Part shown: one piece after another, positions 38,607 to 49,463 of the stretch
Numbering within the stretch: the stretch's first letter is position 1
Layout: the number at the start of each line of letters is the position of its first letter
Assembly (NCBI GenBank): GCA_002238445.1
Contig: MPML01000006.1
Coordinates: 83,145 to 147,144 of the forward strand
Direction of reading: 5' to 3'
DNA: 64,000 bases
Origin: Caldilineaceae bacterium bin5
GTDB taxonomy: Bacteria; Chloroflexota; Anaerolineae; Caldilineales; Caldilineaceae
Notes under the pieces: generated by a model
The model's input: only the letters and a program-made list of their open reading frames with translations
The model's database searches: none
What the model was told of the DNA's origin: nothing
Translations under genes and position numbers: made by a program

Positions 38607-40154
38607 CTAACCGCTAACCACCAGATTGCGGAAATGTTCCCCGCGCTGTTCGAAGTTTTTGTAGGCATCGTAGCTGGTGCCGCCCGGCGAAAACAGCACA
38701 ACCGTACCCGGCGTCGCCGTCTGTTTGGCCAGGACAACGGCCTCATCCAGGCGCTGCACGACCGCACAACAGGGAGCGGATATACGCCGGAACGAGGCCC
38801 TTTCCCTCACCTTATCGGCGATCATCGACCCCGCTTCCCCGAACCCGATCAGACATTGGACCCGGTCCAACACTTCGTCGGCGAACGTATCCCAGGGTAA
38901 GTTCTTGTCTTTGCCGCCGGCCAGGAGAATAAGTGTCTGCGCGCCCGGGGGGAAGACCTGCAGCCCGGCGACGGCCCGCTCCGGCGCAGTTGCAATGCTG
39001 TCGTTGATCCATACAACGTTACCCTTGGGCCGCATCTCCTCCAGCCTGTGCGGTACACCGGCAAAGGAGCGGGCAACACGGCCCATCGCCTCTACGGATG
39101 CGCCGGCCGCGCCGCTGATCGCGGCCGCGCCCAACAGGTTGCTGATATTGTGCTCCCCCCGCAACCGTACATCGCTGCGGCGGCAGAATGGCCGTCCTTC
39201 GAAAATCAGATCTTCGGTCGATTCGGATGCCCAGGCGCCGAAGTCCGGCGGCAGGGTCTCGGCATGGCGACTTGACAGGCGTCGGCGTCGGCTGGAAGAG
39301 ATGGAAAAGGGGATGATCCGCCGGTCTTTGCCCAGGGCAGTTCGGCATTGCGTCAGGAGGGAGTCCAGCTCCCATTCGGCGGGAACCGGCGTCTCTTCAT
39401 CATCCCAGCCGGCCATCTGGCCAGCCACCGGATCATCGGCGTTGAAGACCACCACGCTGGTCGGCTTCAGATGACGCAACAGATTGGATTTCGCCAGAGT
39501 ATAGTCGGCCATTGATGAATGCCGGTCTAGGTGATTTGGCGTGATATTGAGAATGGCGGCCACGTCCGGGCCCAGCCGGTCCAGCGGCCCGTATGCCAGA
39601 CTGGGGTCGAACAGCTCGAGCTGAAAACTGCTCAGTTCCAGCACCATCATGTCATCTTGCCGGATCGTATCGAGGCGGTCCACCAGCGGCCTGCCGATAT
39701 TGCCGCCAACATGGACGGTATGAGCGCCGCCGGCAGTCTCTTGCAACATTTCTCCGACGAGCGTTGTCGTTGTTGTCTTGCCGCTGCTGCCGGTGATGGC
39801 GACGACAGGGCAGGGCGCCAGTTGCATTGTGAGCAGGCTGTCATTACTCAGTGGGATGCCGCGGCGAATGGCGTCCTGCACCAGCGGCGTTTGCAGCATC
39901 ACGCCGCCGCTGAGGCAGAGCAGATCGCAGCCATCCAGCAGGTCAGAAGGGTGTCCGCCGAGGGCCAGCACAACCGGCAGATCACCCAGCTGATCCAACT
40001 CCTCCGTCAGCCTTTCGGCCGGCGCGACATCGCTGATCGTTACATTTGCGCCGCCTGCCGCGAAGAAACGGGCCAAAGCCAGTCCTTGACGGCCCATCCC
40101 CAGAATAACGACATTGCGTTTTTCAAAGTTGAACTCTTCGCTGTTGGCAATCAC
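38607..40154 (-). CDS. murD: UDP-N-acetylmuramoylalanine--D-glutamate ligase
   Basis: Adds D-Glu to UDP-MurNAc-L-Ala. It has [17 protein letters not shown], the ATP loop [18 protein letters not shown], and [16 protein letters not shown]. At 515 residues it is longer than typical (about 440-460). The extra length comes from a charged, Arg/Ser-rich insertion near residues 235-295. The start is a GTG with GGAG 9-10 bases upstream. Confidence 0.95.
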   Translation of the reverse strand: MIANSEEFNFEKRNVVILGMGRQGLALARFFAAGGANVTISDVAPAERLTEELDQLGDLPVVLALGGHPSDLLDGCDLLCLSGGVMLQTPLVQDAIRRGIPLSNDSLLTMQLAPCPVVAITGSSGKTTTTTLVGEMLQETAGGAHTVHVGGNIGRPLVDRLDTIRQDDMMVLELSSFQLELFDPSLAYGPLDRLGPDVAAILNITPNHLDRHSSMADYTLAKSNLLRHLKPTSVVVFNADDPVAGQMAGWDDEETPVPAEWELDSLLTQCRTALGKDRRIIPFSISSSRRRRLSSRHAETLPPDFGAWASESTEDLIFEGRPFCRRSDVRLRGEHNISNLLGAAAISGAAGASVEAMGRVARSFAGVPHRLEEMRPKGNVVWINDSIATAPERAVAGLQVFPPGAQTLILLAGGKDKNLPWDTFADEVLDRVQCLIGFGEAGSMIADKVRERASFRRISAPCCAVVQRLDEAVVLAKQTATPGTVVLFSPGGTSYDAYKNFEQRGEHFRNLVVSG

Positions 40155-40280
40155 GAATTTATTCTCCTTCCAGTTTCCAGATCCTGGTCAGTGCCTTGCC
40201 CCCGGCAGTTACCAAAGGTTGAAAACCGGCTACTAAGAATTGAGGTGCAGTTGCCAGCATGAAACCTGTCTGGTCGGCGG

Positions 40281-41288
40281 TCATCCATTCCACAGCGCCA
40301 GGGCCACCCCCAGCATTCCGCTCAGCACACCGACTATCCAGAATCTCTCTTTGACTTGTGTTTCGCTCCAACCCATCAACTCAAAATGATGGTGGATCGG
40401 GGTCATCTTGAACATGCGGATATCACGACCCAGGTAGCGGCGGCTGAACTTTGCAGACGCCACCTGCAGCAGTACGGAAACGGTTTCGGCGACAAATACG
40501 AACCCTACGACCGGCAGCAGCAGCCATTGACCGGTCATCAACGCCACCAATGCAAGCGTTGCGCCCAAGGCCAGGCTGCCGGTGTCACCCATAAAGATCT
40601 GTGCCGGATGGGCGTTGAACCAGAGAAATGCGAACAGGGCACCCACCACCGTGAAACAGAAAGCCGCCAGATAGGTCTGCCCCTGCATATGGGCGATCAG
40701 CCCGTAGCTCGCAAACGAAATGCTGCTGATGCTCCCCGCCAGACTGTCCAGCCCATCCGTCAGATTTACAGCATTGCTGAATCCGATAATGATAAAAATT
40801 CCCGCCGGGATGAACAGCCAGCCGATCGGAACCCACTGGGTAATGCCGGGCACGCCGACATAGTACAGATCGGGCGGCCCGAAATAGAGAATGCCCACGA
40901 TGATCGCGGCAAACACAAACTGGAATCCGCTCTTCATCCGCGCCGACATCCCCTTGCCCTTGCCCCTGCCGCGCAGCCCCAGCCAGTCATCAACTGCCCC
41001 CAGGGTTGCGTGCGCCGCCAGACAGAAAAAGAGCAACAGAGTACTCTTGCCTATCAGCGTGAAGCCAAGCAGATTCGCCAGATTAAGCGCCCCCGTGATC
41101 AGCAGGACCGGAACCACAAACAACAGCCCTCCCATTGTCGGCGTCCCCGTTTTCTCCTGATGCGAATCCGGTCCTTCCATGCGCACCTGTTTGCCGATTC
41201 GGTGGTGTCTGAGTAAGGCGATCAGCGGCTGCCCCCAAATCACGGCAATGAAGAAGCTGAGTGTCCCCAGCACCAACGGAGATTCCAT
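40281..41288 (-). CDS. mraY: Phospho-N-acetylmuramoyl-pentapeptide-transferase
   Basis: Transfers phospho-MurNAc-pentapeptide to undecaprenyl phosphate (lipid I). The 335-residue protein has about ten membrane segments, [10 protein letters not shown], the catalytic loop [24 protein letters not shown], and the Mg-binding [15 protein letters not shown]. The ATG at 41288 has AGAGG upstream; a TTG one codon earlier is also open. murF ends 11 bp upstream. Confidence 0.97.
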   Translation of the reverse strand: MESPLVLGTLSFFIAVIWGQPLIALLRHHRIGKQVRMEGPDSHQEKTGTPTMGGLLFVVPVLLITGALNLANLLGFTLIGKSTLLLFFCLAAHATLGAVDDWLGLRGRGKGKGMSARMKSGFQFVFAAIIVGILYFGPPDLYYVGVPGITQWVPIGWLFIPAGIFIIIGFSNAVNLTDGLDSLAGSISSISFASYGLIAHMQGQTYLAAFCFTVVGALFAFLWFNAHPAQIFMGDTGSLALGATLALVALMTGQWLLLPVVGFVFVAETVSVLLQVASAKFSRRYLGRDIRMFKMTPIHHHFELMGWSETQVKERFWIVGVLSGMLGVALALWNG

Positions 41289-41299
41289 CAATGAGCCTC

Positions 41300-43051
41300 T
41301 TAACCTTCCAGGAGGCCGTCGTCGACCCCATCGTCGGACATTTGGCGGCGGGCGAGCTCTGTCGCTGCAGCTGTTGCCGGCTCTCGTGAAATCTCGCCGA
41401 CGATTCGGTCCATTCCGACTGCGCGGCTGCCTTTGACGAGCAACAGATCCTGCGGCTGTGCCAACTCCTTCAGAACCTGTACAGCCGTCTCGAAATCGTC
41501 GGTTGCGTACACAGCTTGTGAGGACAGGCCTGCCCTTCGGGCCTCATCGGCGATAATCCGACCCAGGCCGCCGACTGTAACCAGCAGGTCGGTTACGCCC
41601 GCGGCATGGGCGCCCACCTGTTTGTGTCCCTCTGTCGTGAAAGTGCCCAACTCTCGCATATCGCCGAGAATCGCGATGCGGCGGCCGCCGCGGTGTTTCC
41701 GAGACTGCCCGATGACGGACTGGGACGCCCGTTTCGCTGCCCCTGACGCCATATCCGGGCCTTTGACGGCGGGCGAACAGTCCGCGCCCGCCTGGCCGCG
41801 AGTGAACAGGTCGTTCAGAAGATTGAGGGCGGCAAGGGTGCTGATAGGGCTGGCGTTGTATGTGTCGTCGATGACGGTGCTGCCGTTGATGCCCGGTTTT
41901 ACCACAAGCCGCAACTGACCCGGCGCCTGCTGCAGGCCGGTGACAATCTCTTGCCAGGTCAGATCGTTGACAATCCCGACGGCAGCCGCGCCCAGGGCCG
42001 TATACACGGAATGTGTGCCCAAGAGCGGCACGCTCAGGCGCTGGCTGTGGATACGGCCGTTTTGCTGCCGGTGATGGAAACGGAAGCGGATGCCTTCCAT
42101 GCCCAGGCTTTCGATCTCGTCGGCCCACAGATCCGCTTCCGCGCTGAGGCCGTAGAAAAAAGGCCGGGCAGCGGTGACCGCCGCCATAGCCCGAACGCGT
42201 GCGTCGTCGCGGTTCAGAATGGCTACGCCCCCGTCCTGCGCGTTGGGCAGAGCCTCCACGAGCTCGGCCTTGGCTTGTGCGATCCGGTCTATCGTGCCCA
42301 GCCGCTCCAAATGGGTCGGGCCGACATTCGTCACAACGCCAACCTGGGGCCGCGCCAGGCTGCAGAGCAGGCGGATTTCGCCCAGGTCGTACATCCCCAT
42401 CTCCAACACTGTGCGCTCGTGGCTCGTGTGCAACCCCAGGAGAGCCAGCGGCAACCCCTGTTCGCTGTTGAGATTACCGGTGTTGTGATGGGTGCGGAAG
42501 CGTTGGGCGAGAACCGAAGCAGCCAACTCTTTTGTGCTGGTTTTGCCTACGCTGCCGGTCACGCCGATCACCCGCAGATCCGGTCGGGTGCGATGCAGCC
42601 GTTGAAAGATGCCTGCGGCCTGTAGAGCCGTATTGGCGTCGGGTACGATGTAGGCAATGGCGCGGCCGGGTTCAAACTGCGCAGAATGAAAACAAAGCCG
42701 CGGCCGCGCGCGGTTCGGTTGGTCGCTCTCTTCTTTCTTTTCTGTGCCCTCTCCAAGTCGGCCGCGGCAGTCGACCAGCAGCGCATCGGTTGCGCGCAGC
42801 TGGTCAAGGCCCCGCTCTTCGCAGATGACTGCATCAGCGCCGCCGGCCAGCGCCTGGCCGATGAATCTGTGGCCGTCTGTGCGCGCGCCGCTGAATGCAA
42901 TAAACAGAGACCCTGCTTCGACGTCGCGGCTGTCCAGGACCGCACAACTGATGGGCCGGGGCGTCAACGCTTGCGGCGGCGGCGTCCCCGTCAGCGCCTG
43001 CCAGAGTGTATGTTGGGTGATAAAAGTCTCTACGTTTGGTCGGTCTGCCAC
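41300..43051 (-). CDS. murF: UDP-N-acetylmuramoyl-tripeptide--D-alanyl-D-alanine ligase, with repeat-derived C-terminus
   Basis: Adds D-Ala-D-Ala to the UDP-MurNAc-tripeptide. It has [20 protein letters not shown], the ATP loop [16 protein letters not shown], and [16 protein letters not shown]. From the GTG at 43051 (AAAGGA upstream) it is 583 residues, about 130 longer than usual. Two charged inserts account for part of this (about 75-100 and 415-450). The final residues [17 protein letters not shown] are encoded by a copy of short palindromic repeat family A (41312-41356). murE, normally just upstream, is absent. Confidence 0.93.
   Translation of the reverse strand: MADRPNVETFITQHTLWQALTGTPPPQALTPRPISCAVLDSRDVEAGSLFIAFSGARTDGHRFIGQALAGGADAVICEERGLDQLRATDALLVDCRGRLGEGTEKKEESDQPNRARPRLCFHSAQFEPGRAIAYIVPDANTALQAAGIFQRLHRTRPDLRVIGVTGSVGKTSTKELAASVLAQRFRTHHNTGNLNSEQGLPLALLGLHTSHERTVLEMGMYDLGEIRLLCSLARPQVGVVTNVGPTHLERLGTIDRIAQAKAELVEALPNAQDGGVAILNRDDARVRAMAAVTAARPFFYGLSAEADLWADEIESLGMEGIRFRFHHRQQNGRIHSQRLSVPLLGTHSVYTALGAAAVGIVNDLTWQEIVTGLQQAPGQLRLVVKPGINGSTVIDDTYNASPISTLAALNLLNDLFTRGQAGADCSPAVKGPDMASGAAKRASQSVIGQSRKHRGGRRIAILGDMRELGTFTTEGHKQVGAHAAGVTDLLVTVGGLGRIIADEARRAGLSSQAVYATDDFETAVQVLKELAQPQDLLLVKGSRAVGMDRIVGEISREPATAAATELARRQMSDDGVDDGLLEG
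41312..41356 (-). repeat. Palindromic repeat family A inside murF
   Basis: GAGGCCGTCGTCGACCCCAT then CGTCGGACATTTGGCGGCGGG. Read on the minus strand in the murF frame, it gives [13 protein letters not shown] at the C-terminus. Confidence 0.85.
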
Positions 43052-43116
43052 CGATTCAGATTCCTTTGAACAGCAGTGGCTCGTCGCTGAACCGGCCACC
43101 GGCAACCAACTGTGAT

Positions 43117-45126
43117 TCACTGACTGGAAGGCTCTGCAGCCGGCCCAGAGGCCGACGCCTGCGTCTCTCCGCACTGGGCGGCGGACAGACAGAAAATGCT
43201 CTGACTTTCATCTGACAGCCGGACAGCATCCGGCGGGATATTCAGGTGCTCGAACAGGCGGTGGGCGATGCGGCTGAAGATCGGCGTCGCTGTATAGGCT
43301 GCCCAGCGGCTGATGCCCGGGTCCGGCCGGTCCAGCTTCACCATTACGACAAACTGCGGGTCGTCGGCCGGCGCAAACCCGATAAAGCTGGCGATCGTCT
43401 CGTCCTGAATGTAGCCCTCTTCCGTGGCGATTTCCGCGGTACCGCTCTTACCGGCAATCCTATAGCCGGATACCTGGCCCATCTGGTTCCCATTTTTAAC
43501 GACATGCACCATCATCTCTTTCATCCGAATTGCCGTTTCCGGACTGATAACCTGGTAGACCATTGTCGGCTGGGTCACCATTGCGTAGTCGTTGGCAATC
43601 CGGCTCTGCACAATGTGCGGCCGCATCAGCTTGCCGCCGTTGGCGATGGCGGCCACTGCGCTGATCATCTGAATGGGGGTAACCGCAATGCCCTGGCCAA
43701 AGCTGTTGGTGGCCAGGTCGGATACGCCCCAGTTCGGGGCTTCGGTATTTCTGACCTGGCCGGACGCTTCACCGCTCAGGTCGACTTTTGTTTCAGTGCC
43801 AAATCCGAAACGGGTGACATAATCGTAGAAAATTTCGGCGCCGACCTTCTGCGCGATCTGAACGGTAATCACATTATTGGAATGGGCCACGGCGTCAGCG
43901 ACCGACAGTTCGCCGACAGCCTTGCGGTCGCTATTTTGAATTGAGTGGCCTTCCACGGAGATTGCGCCGGTATCGACGAAAACGCTCGACTCCTCGACTG
44001 CGTCGATGTCAAGGGCGGCTGCGACCGTGATCAGTTTAAAGACCGACCCCGGTTCAAATTGGGCGCTGATGGCTACATTCGTGAATGTGTCGGGGTCCCC
44101 TTCCTCGAAGCTGTTGCCGTCGAAAGTCGGCCAGTTGGCCATCCCCAGAATCGCGCCCGTTTTTGGGTCCATGACAATGACCGTGCCTGACTCGGCCCGG
44201 TAGAGGTTGACCCCTACGCGCAACTCCTCTTCGATGATATGCTGGACGGTGCGGTCGATGGTCAACACCAGGCCCTTGCCATCGCCGCTGGGCAGAAAGC
44301 GCAGGATGTTATCGTCAAGCTCTGCGCGGGGCAGTTGACGTCCCGGCGGAAGACCAACGCCATCACTGGACAGAAAGTTCCGATAGTAGCGCTCGACACC
44401 CAGCACCGGCACCCGTTCAGCATTGAGAAATCCCAGAATCTGGCTGCCAAGCGATCCCTGTGGGTAGAAGCGTCGGGGATGGGCCGCGATGTGGATATGC
44501 TCCAGCAGGAAATCCCTTTCGGACAATCGCTGCTGGCGTTCGGCGAGCAGCTGTTGACCCTGATCAAAATCGATATCGGGCGCAATAATCAGATAGTCCC
44601 TGTCGCTGTTTTCCGTCAACAGATTTTCAATCTGAAGAGGAGGGACACCGATGCCGTACGCGAGCCGTTGCGCGATTTCACCGAAATCATCTGACGAGAT
44701 GAATTTGGGCGTTGCCGTGATCCGGTACGTGAACCGGTCGGCGGCGAGCAGATTGCCGTCACGATCGACGATCACTCCCCACGAGGTGGTGTCATCAACC
44801 GTATTGCGTCCGGATGCCACCGCCTTGGGCGGCTCGTATTGCTGCCAGCCCATAACCTGCATGTCCAGCAACCGCAGAATCAACAGCAGCAGCGGCCCAG
44901 TCAGCAAGACACCGATAAAGCCGATACGCCATATTTTGGAGACTTCGTCTGCCGCAGTGGGCTGCTGGCCGCGCTCCTGTTCAAGAGGGGCGCGATCGGA
45001 CACTGCCCGGTTCATGGCACTGCTGTCGAGGCCGCCGGCCCCATCTTCGGGCACTTGGCGGCGGGATAATAGAGGGCCGAAGCCGTGTCCACTTGCGGGA
45101 CGGGCGGCTCGGTTCCGTGCACGCAT
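43117..45126 (-). CDS. ftsI: Division-specific transpeptidase FtsI (class B PBP)
   Basis: Cross-links septal peptidoglycan with FtsW. After a hydrophilic N-terminus there is one membrane segment ([20 protein letters not shown]), a PBP-dimer domain ([20 protein letters not shown]), and the transpeptidase domain with SVFK (active serine), SNN ([11 protein letters not shown]) and KSG (GKSGTAEIA). The ATG at 45126 has GGAGA 8 bases upstream and gives 669 residues. The N-terminal part then includes [13 protein letters not shown], encoded by repeat family A. An internal ATG at 45015 would exclude it but has no Shine-Dalgarno. Confidence 0.94.
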   Translation of the reverse strand: MRARNRAARPASGHGFGPLLSRRQVPEDGAGGLDSSAMNRAVSDRAPLEQERGQQPTAADEVSKIWRIGFIGVLLTGPLLLLILRLLDMQVMGWQQYEPPKAVASGRNTVDDTTSWGVIVDRDGNLLAADRFTYRITATPKFISSDDFGEIAQRLAYGIGVPPLQIENLLTENSDRDYLIIAPDIDFDQGQQLLAERQQRLSERDFLLEHIHIAAHPRRFYPQGSLGSQILGFLNAERVPVLGVERYYRNFLSSDGVGLPPGRQLPRAELDDNILRFLPSGDGKGLVLTIDRTVQHIIEEELRVGVNLYRAESGTVIVMDPKTGAILGMANWPTFDGNSFEEGDPDTFTNVAISAQFEPGSVFKLITVAAALDIDAVEESSVFVDTGAISVEGHSIQNSDRKAVGELSVADAVAHSNNVITVQIAQKVGAEIFYDYVTRFGFGTETKVDLSGEASGQVRNTEAPNWGVSDLATNSFGQGIAVTPIQMISAVAAIANGGKLMRPHIVQSRIANDYAMVTQPTMVYQVISPETAIRMKEMMVHVVKNGNQMGQVSGYRIAGKSGTAEIATEEGYIQDETIASFIGFAPADDPQFVVMVKLDRPDPGISRWAAYTATPIFSRIAHRLFEHLNIPPDAVRLSDESQSIFCLSAAQCGETQASASGPAAEPSSQ
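45028..45069 (-). repeat. Palindromic repeat family A inside the ftsI 5' region
   Basis: GAGGCCGCCGGCCCCATCTT followed by CGGGCACTTGGCGGCGGG. Minus-strand reading in the ftsI frame gives [15 protein letters not shown]. Confidence 0.85.
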
Positions 45127-45178
45127 GCAGGATCTCTCCAAAACTACGGTGGTCACGAAACTCTGACCACTAACTTCA

Positions 45179-45250
45179 ACGCCGCCGACCCCGTCTTCGG
45201 GCACTTTTTCGCCGCTGCCGACCCCATCTTCGGGCACTTGGCGGCGGCGA
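45179..45250 (-). repeat. Two tandem palindromic repeats (family A) between ftsL-like gene and ftsI
   Basis: Copy one at about 45179-45212 (GCCGCCGACCCCGTCTTCGG) and copy two at 45213-45250 (GCTGCCGACCCCATCTTCGG, then GCACTTGGCGGCGG). Additional GAAACTGGCGGC units follow to about 45275. Confidence 0.85.
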
Positions 45251-45280
45251 AACTGGCGGCGAAACTGGCGGCGGGAATTA

Positions 45281-46024
45281 TCAGCGTTGTTTCAACTGGC
45301 CCAGGATAAAATCGCTGGCCCGTTCGAGCAGCGGATCGCTCCATTGGCGGACAGACTGCCAGCCTTCGTTGACCTGTTGTTGCCAGCCGGACACATACTG
45401 CTCGAATTCCGCTGCCGGGAGCCGTTCGGTCACAGACCAGAAGGACGGCTCGTCCGCAGCGGGTACATTCGTCCCGGCGCCGGCAGGACCCGTCGTGTCA
45501 GTCGCGGGGCGCAGTTGCGCTGTCGCCGGGCTACCCGTTGGGCCGGCCGAAGACTCGGTCTGTTCCCCTGCCTTTGCCGGTGGCTGATCGACAGTGAGCG
45601 AATTCACTGTCTGCCGGCTCGTTTGCTGCCCAGGGTCCGATCCACTGGAATCGGCGGCAGCCACAGCAGCGCCGCTCGCCTTATACGGACTCGGGATGTA
45701 GTTGCGTTCCAGAGCCGGACGAAAGTCGAGTTGGACCGCCCGCGTTTGCACCTGATCCAGCGTTGTGCGCTGGCCAATTTGCCACAGCAGTTCAGCATTC
45801 CGCTGTTCAATGAGGCTGAACTGTACCCGCAGTGCCTCCAACTCGCCGCGCGCCTGCGTAATCCGCAGCGAGGTCCAGACCTGAAAAACAGCCAGTCCGC
45901 AGACGACTGTCAAAGCCAGCACAAAGAGGAGGTACCCTCTCAGCGTCTGCGGCAAGGGCACGATATCATCGAGCCATACCAAACCGCGCAGAACTCGGAA
46001 GCGGGACTGATTGGGTGATTGCAT
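45281..46024 (-). CDS. FtsL/DivIC-like single-pass septum protein
   Basis: A 247-residue protein in the position of ftsL. One membrane segment (YLLFVLALTVVCGLAVFQVW, about 29-49) is followed by a short coiled coil (QARGELEALRVQFSLIEQRNAELL) and then a long Ala/Pro/Ser/Thr-rich extracellular region. FtsL/DivIC proteins are about 100 residues and poorly conserved, so the call rests on topology and synteny between rsmH and ftsI. The C-terminal extension of about 140 residues is unusual. The open frame continues upstream to 46162; the start is uncertain. Confidence 0.65.
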   Translation of the reverse strand: MQSPNQSRFRVLRGLVWLDDIVPLPQTLRGYLLFVLALTVVCGLAVFQVWTSLRITQARGELEALRVQFSLIEQRNAELLWQIGQRTTLDQVQTRAVQLDFRPALERNYIPSPYKASGAAVAAADSSGSDPGQQTSRQTVNSLTVDQPPAKAGEQTESSAGPTGSPATAQLRPATDTTGPAGAGTNVPAADEPSFWSVTERLPAAEFEQYVSGWQQQVNEGWQSVRQWSDPLLERASDFILGQLKQR

Positions 46025-46214
46025 GCTGTTAGGTTCCCAGCCTCCTTCCTGCCTCGCTTCTCTCCGGTCGGCTGGGCGCCAAACCTGCTCGTCATTGTTA
46101 CGCTGCGCCCCTGTTTGAGAAGGGCGCCCAGCGCGGTGCAGATTTATGGTCGGTGTTGGCAAAAGCTTTATCCTGCTGAAACACGCACAACAAACACACG
46201 GCCCGACAGCTCAA

Positions 46215-47267
46215 TCACAGTTCTGGCATTTTTTCGGCGATGCGCAGCCTGGCCGAACGACTGCGGGGGTTTCTCTCGATTTCAGCGGCTGCCGGCACAA
46301 TCGGTTTTTTGTTACATATCGCCAGAACGGGAATCTGCTCCTGACCGCCGGTCGGCAGAGTCGGATCGGGCCGAAATTTCCTGGCGTTGTCACGCATCCA
46401 TTCCTTGACCAGCCGGTCTTCCAGACTGTGAAAAGAGATAATTGCAACCCGTCCTCCAGGCCGCAGCAGTGGAGGAATTTGCGGCAGGGTCCGCTCGATC
46501 TGTCCCAGTTCGTCGTTGACCGCGATGCGCAGCGCCTGAAATGTACGGGTGGCCGGATGGATTTTCTGTCGGCCGCGGCGGCGCACTGCCCTGCGTACAA
46601 TGTCCGCCAGTTCAGCGGTTGTCGAAACCGGGCGATTGGCAACGATGGCACGCGCTATCGGGCGGCTCTGTCGTTCCTCTCCATACTGGTACAGGATGTC
46701 GGCAATCTCCTCCCAACTTCTGCTGTTTATCAGGTCGGCTGCGCTGAACCCTGTGGACGGATCGAAGCGCATGTCCAGAGGGCCGTCGTGCCGAAACGCA
46801 AACCCTCGCGCCGGCGTATCCAGTTGAAAACTGCTGAGGCCCAGATCAAGCAGAATACCGTCAACCCCGGTAAAGTCCCGTTGGCGGGCGATTTCCCCTA
46901 TCTGGTCAAACGGCGCCTGGGCCACGCTCAATCTGCCGGCACTGATTTCGTCGGGAAAGCGCTTCCCAACTCGTCGGATGGCCGCGGGATCGACATCCAA
47001 ACCCAGTATTTTTCCGTCGCCGACCCCATCTTTGGGAACTTGGCGGCGGGCCTTTAGCCCACCGCCAATCTTATCTACATAAGATTCTTGATGCGCCCCT
47101 GTTCCGGCGAGGCGCGTATGATGCAGCAGAAGTTGGGTATGGCCGCCACCGCCCAGGGTTCCGTCGATGAAACGTCCCCCTGCCTGAACGTTCAGGCCGG
47201 TCAGCACTTCTTCCGGCAGAACGGGGCTGTGTTGCAGACCCTCCTGCTCACCAGAGCCGTCTTGCAT
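46215..47267 (-). CDS. rsmH: 16S rRNA (cytosine-1402-N4)-methyltransferase with repeat-derived insertion
   Basis: Methylates C1402 of 16S rRNA. Family motifs are HSPVLPEEVLTGLN, FIDGTLGGGGHTQLLL (SAM loop), GILLDLGLSSFQLD, GPLDMRFDPSTGFSAADLIN and VAIISFHSLEDRLVKEW. Between the SAM loop and LGLDVDP there are about 49 residues instead of about 17. This extra stretch includes ARRQVPKDGVGDGK from repeat family A and a segment from a second small GC hairpin. The ATG at 47267 fits the family N-terminus; an upstream TTG at 47318 overlapping mraZ is possible. Confidence 0.95.
   Translation of the reverse strand: MQDGSGEQEGLQHSPVLPEEVLTGLNVQAGGRFIDGTLGGGGHTQLLLHHTRLAGTGAHQESYVDKIGGGLKARRQVPKDGVGDGKILGLDVDPAAIRRVGKRFPDEISAGRLSVAQAPFDQIGEIARQRDFTGVDGILLDLGLSSFQLDTPARGFAFRHDGPLDMRFDPSTGFSAADLINSRSWEEIADILYQYGEERQSRPIARAIVANRPVSTTAELADIVRRAVRRRGRQKIHPATRTFQALRIAVNDELGQIERTLPQIPPLLRPGGRVAIISFHSLEDRLVKEWMRDNARKFRPDPTLPTGGQEQIPVLAICNKKPIVPAAAEIERNPRSRSARLRIAEKMPEL
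47016..47052 (-). repeat. Palindromic repeat family A inside rsmH
   Basis: GTCGCCGACCCCATCTTTGG followed by GAACTTGGCGGCGGGCC. In the rsmH frame it encodes KARRQVPKDGVGDG, inserted between the first two strands of the methyltransferase fold. Confidence 0.9.
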
Positions 47268-47298
47268 GCCCGCCGCGGGTCGGCGCGGTACCGATCGC

Positions 47299-47724
47299 TC
47301 AGACTCCCAAGGCGGCAAAGAGATCCTCTCCGAGCTGCAAGGGCGTCAGCATCTGCTCCTCCCACTGGGCCGGGTTCCAGAGCTCAATGTATGTATTCAT
47401 CCCGGCGATAATCACCTCGTTCTCGATGTCGGCAAACTCCCGCAGGCGTTGGCTGATCAGGATGCGCCCTTGCCGATCGGGTTTCAGGTCTTCGGCGGCG
47501 CTGAACAGTGCCCGGCGCAGTTGCGCGGTACGCTGGTCGATCAGCGGCAGAGCGCTGACCCGAGCCGCAACATTCTGCCATTCTTCAAGCGGCATCATCA
47601 TCAGGCAGCCGCCGGTAGGGTTACGCGTCACCACCAGACCGGGCATGAGCCGGTGCCGGAATTTGGCAGGAATCGTGACCCGCCCTTTACTGTCCAGGTT
47701 GTGACTGAACTCACCGAGAAACAT
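47299..47724 (-). CDS. mraZ: Transcriptional regulator MraZ
   Basis: First gene of the dcw cluster; an AbrB-like DNA-binding protein that autorepresses the cluster. The 141-residue protein has two SpoVT/AbrB-like half-domains, each with the D-x-x-G-R signature: LDSKGRVTIPAKFRHRL and PDRQGRILISQRLREF. Three TGGGN operators with 10-bp periodicity lie 160-185 bp upstream. rsmH follows immediately. Confidence 0.97.
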   Translation of the reverse strand: MFLGEFSHNLDSKGRVTIPAKFRHRLMPGLVVTRNPTGGCLMMMPLEEWQNVAARVSALPLIDQRTAQLRRALFSAAEDLKPDRQGRILISQRLREFADIENEVIIAGMNTYIELWNPAQWEEQMLTPLQLGEDLFAALGV

Positions 47725-47882
47725 AATTTTCCGAATAGTTACTCTGTGCGCATCCCGTTAGAGCCGGGGCGCATCTAACATCTCGCTTCAACAGATTTGT
47801 CAGGGAAATTGAAGAATATTTCGGCGGCAAATGGGTGGGCCAAAGCTCAACACGAAAGTCTCTTCAGAATGTAGGGGGAACG

Positions 47883-47907
47883 CCCCACTTTCTCCCATAT
47901 TGTCCCA
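47883..47907 (-). promoter_or_regulatory. MraZ operator, three TGGGN repeats
   Basis: Minus strand: TGGGA-CAATA-TGGGA-GAAAG-TGGGG. The repeats have an exact 10-bp period, as in known MraZ binding sites, and lie upstream of mraZ. Confidence 0.88.
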
Positions 47908-48579
47908 TAGCAAAAACGATAGCACAAAACGTATTCTGACAGAAACGGATGTGATCCTTCCCAGAATCCGATTCAGCCGCAGATTTCTTTCGAACACGGG
48001 GCCATCCGAAAACTTAAGTTCCGGATCTTTCAATCCGGTTGTTTTGTCGTCGCTTGCAGGCTTCTGAGCCAGCATTCTGACTCTCTTTTTGGCTGTCTTT
48101 TATCTGGTGAAAGGTGTATTTCTGCCGTTCGACGCGACCATAGATCAGATTGACGAAATCCAGCGACTCTCGCCAAAGATCTGTTAGAAGCAGGCCGCGA
48201 TAATTGGATGGATTCAGCGTGTCAGTTCACGTGTGCGGCCAGCGGGCTTTTTATATCGTAGGCATATCGTATGTAAATTGCCCAGGACTCATATCAGGTC
48301 TGTTTCAGGAGCGTTCGCGAGGGTCTGCGCCCATAGCCAGCTGCGCTGCACGGAAGTCGCCGAAACCCGGTCGCTCAGGGGGTGAAACTTGACTTCGAGG
48401 GCAGGGATGGACATACGGCGCCGATGGCAGGAGGCGTGGGCCGGGCGCGATTTCAGCGGCTGTTTTTGGCCCTGTCCAGACGCTTGTTTACACTCTTCTG
48501 CTTACTTCGAAACTGCTCAGCCGAGGTCAGTTCGCGACCCTGTGTCAGGCAGACGAAGATGCGCTCTCGCTGCCTGCTA

Positions 48580-48655
48580 TGGGCGGTCGGACCTGCGGCC
48601 CTCCCTTATGCGGGAGGAGGCCGCCGGCAACGTCCTCCTCGTGAACACGCCGACT
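48580..48655 (-). repeat. Dispersed repeat family B, degenerate inverted copy
   Basis: On the plus strand TGGGCGGTCGGACCTGCGG then CCCTCCCTTATGCGGG is the reverse complement of the family core with changes. The second hairpin becomes GGGCCGCAGGTCC, still paired through one G-T (G-U in RNA). Confidence 0.7.
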
Positions 48656-49061
48656 GAATTTTACGCTTTCATCGCAGCATGCCGGCTGCCAACCACGGCT
48701 GCGGCCAACCAGATGCTTAACGGAATAGCCAGAACGCCGGCCGGGTTGAAGGAATGCTCATATGAGACAAAGGTTGGTCAAGGAAAGGATTACAGATGGC
48801 ATAAAAGACTTCATAGCCATACTCAAGCAGGCCTGAGAATCCTCCAATCCTGTAAGCGGGGATTCCGGCATTCTGGCCCTCCTCCCGATCCCAGTACTTT
48901 GTAGGAGTTTGGTTACCAGTTGCCAGAAATGCAGCTACTTAGCCAGAAAGAGAATCTGTCTTGAACAGAGCTTCATCATCGCCGCCATTGCGGCTATTTG
49001 ATTGCGTATTCGGTTGGCTGGCGCCAGGTTGGTATGGCGCACCGCTGGAATGAGGGCGTAA

Positions 49062-49143
49062 GGTCGGTGAGGCATGTTTTTGTAGGGGGGCGTTGCGGGG
49101 GCGCAGCCCCTGCACAAGGGAGGGCCGAAGGCCCGACCGCCCA
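49062..49143 (+). repeat. Dispersed repeat family B, copy 4
   Basis: GGTGAGGCATGTTTTTGTAG then the GC core to GACCGCCCA. Hairpin 2 is GGGCCGAAGGCCC as in copy 1. The upstream flank (ATTGCGTATTCGGTTGGC, 48999) is shared with the 59 kb copy; the downstream flank (CTTTGCTCGC..., 49221) is shared with the 6.6 and 59.7 kb copies. Confidence 0.88.
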
Positions 49144-49463
49144 GAACGGCAGTAGTCAGTGGTCAGAGACTGCGGCGATTGATTGAGGATAGGTGTGAAG
49201 AGAAGTGAGGAGAGAGTCGCCTTTGCTCGCATTATTCAGGGTCGCATCCTATCTGCGGCTGGGTAGTTACCCAGAAACTCAGAACTCGAATGAGAGCGCA
49301 CACAGGGTATGGCTGAGTAGCTTCCGATATCCAGAAGAACCGCGGCCGCTGCCCAGTGGGGTCACTAAGAACGGGAAGCTGAAAACGCAGATGAAATTGC
49401 ATACAGGGTATGGTTGTTTACCTGTTTCCAAGAAACTGGAATATATCCGTCAACATCAGAATT

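Noticed and set aside
48382..48904. Open frames of 91 and 171 residues upstream of the family B repeat
   Set aside because: They translate repeat sequence in the mraZ-rpoB gap, have unusual composition and no ribosome binding site.
48998..49186. Peptide FVGGRCGGAAPAQGRAEGP recurring in several short frames
   Set aside because: It is the translation of repeat family B, found at 6.5, 49 and 59 kb without start signals; not a protein family.
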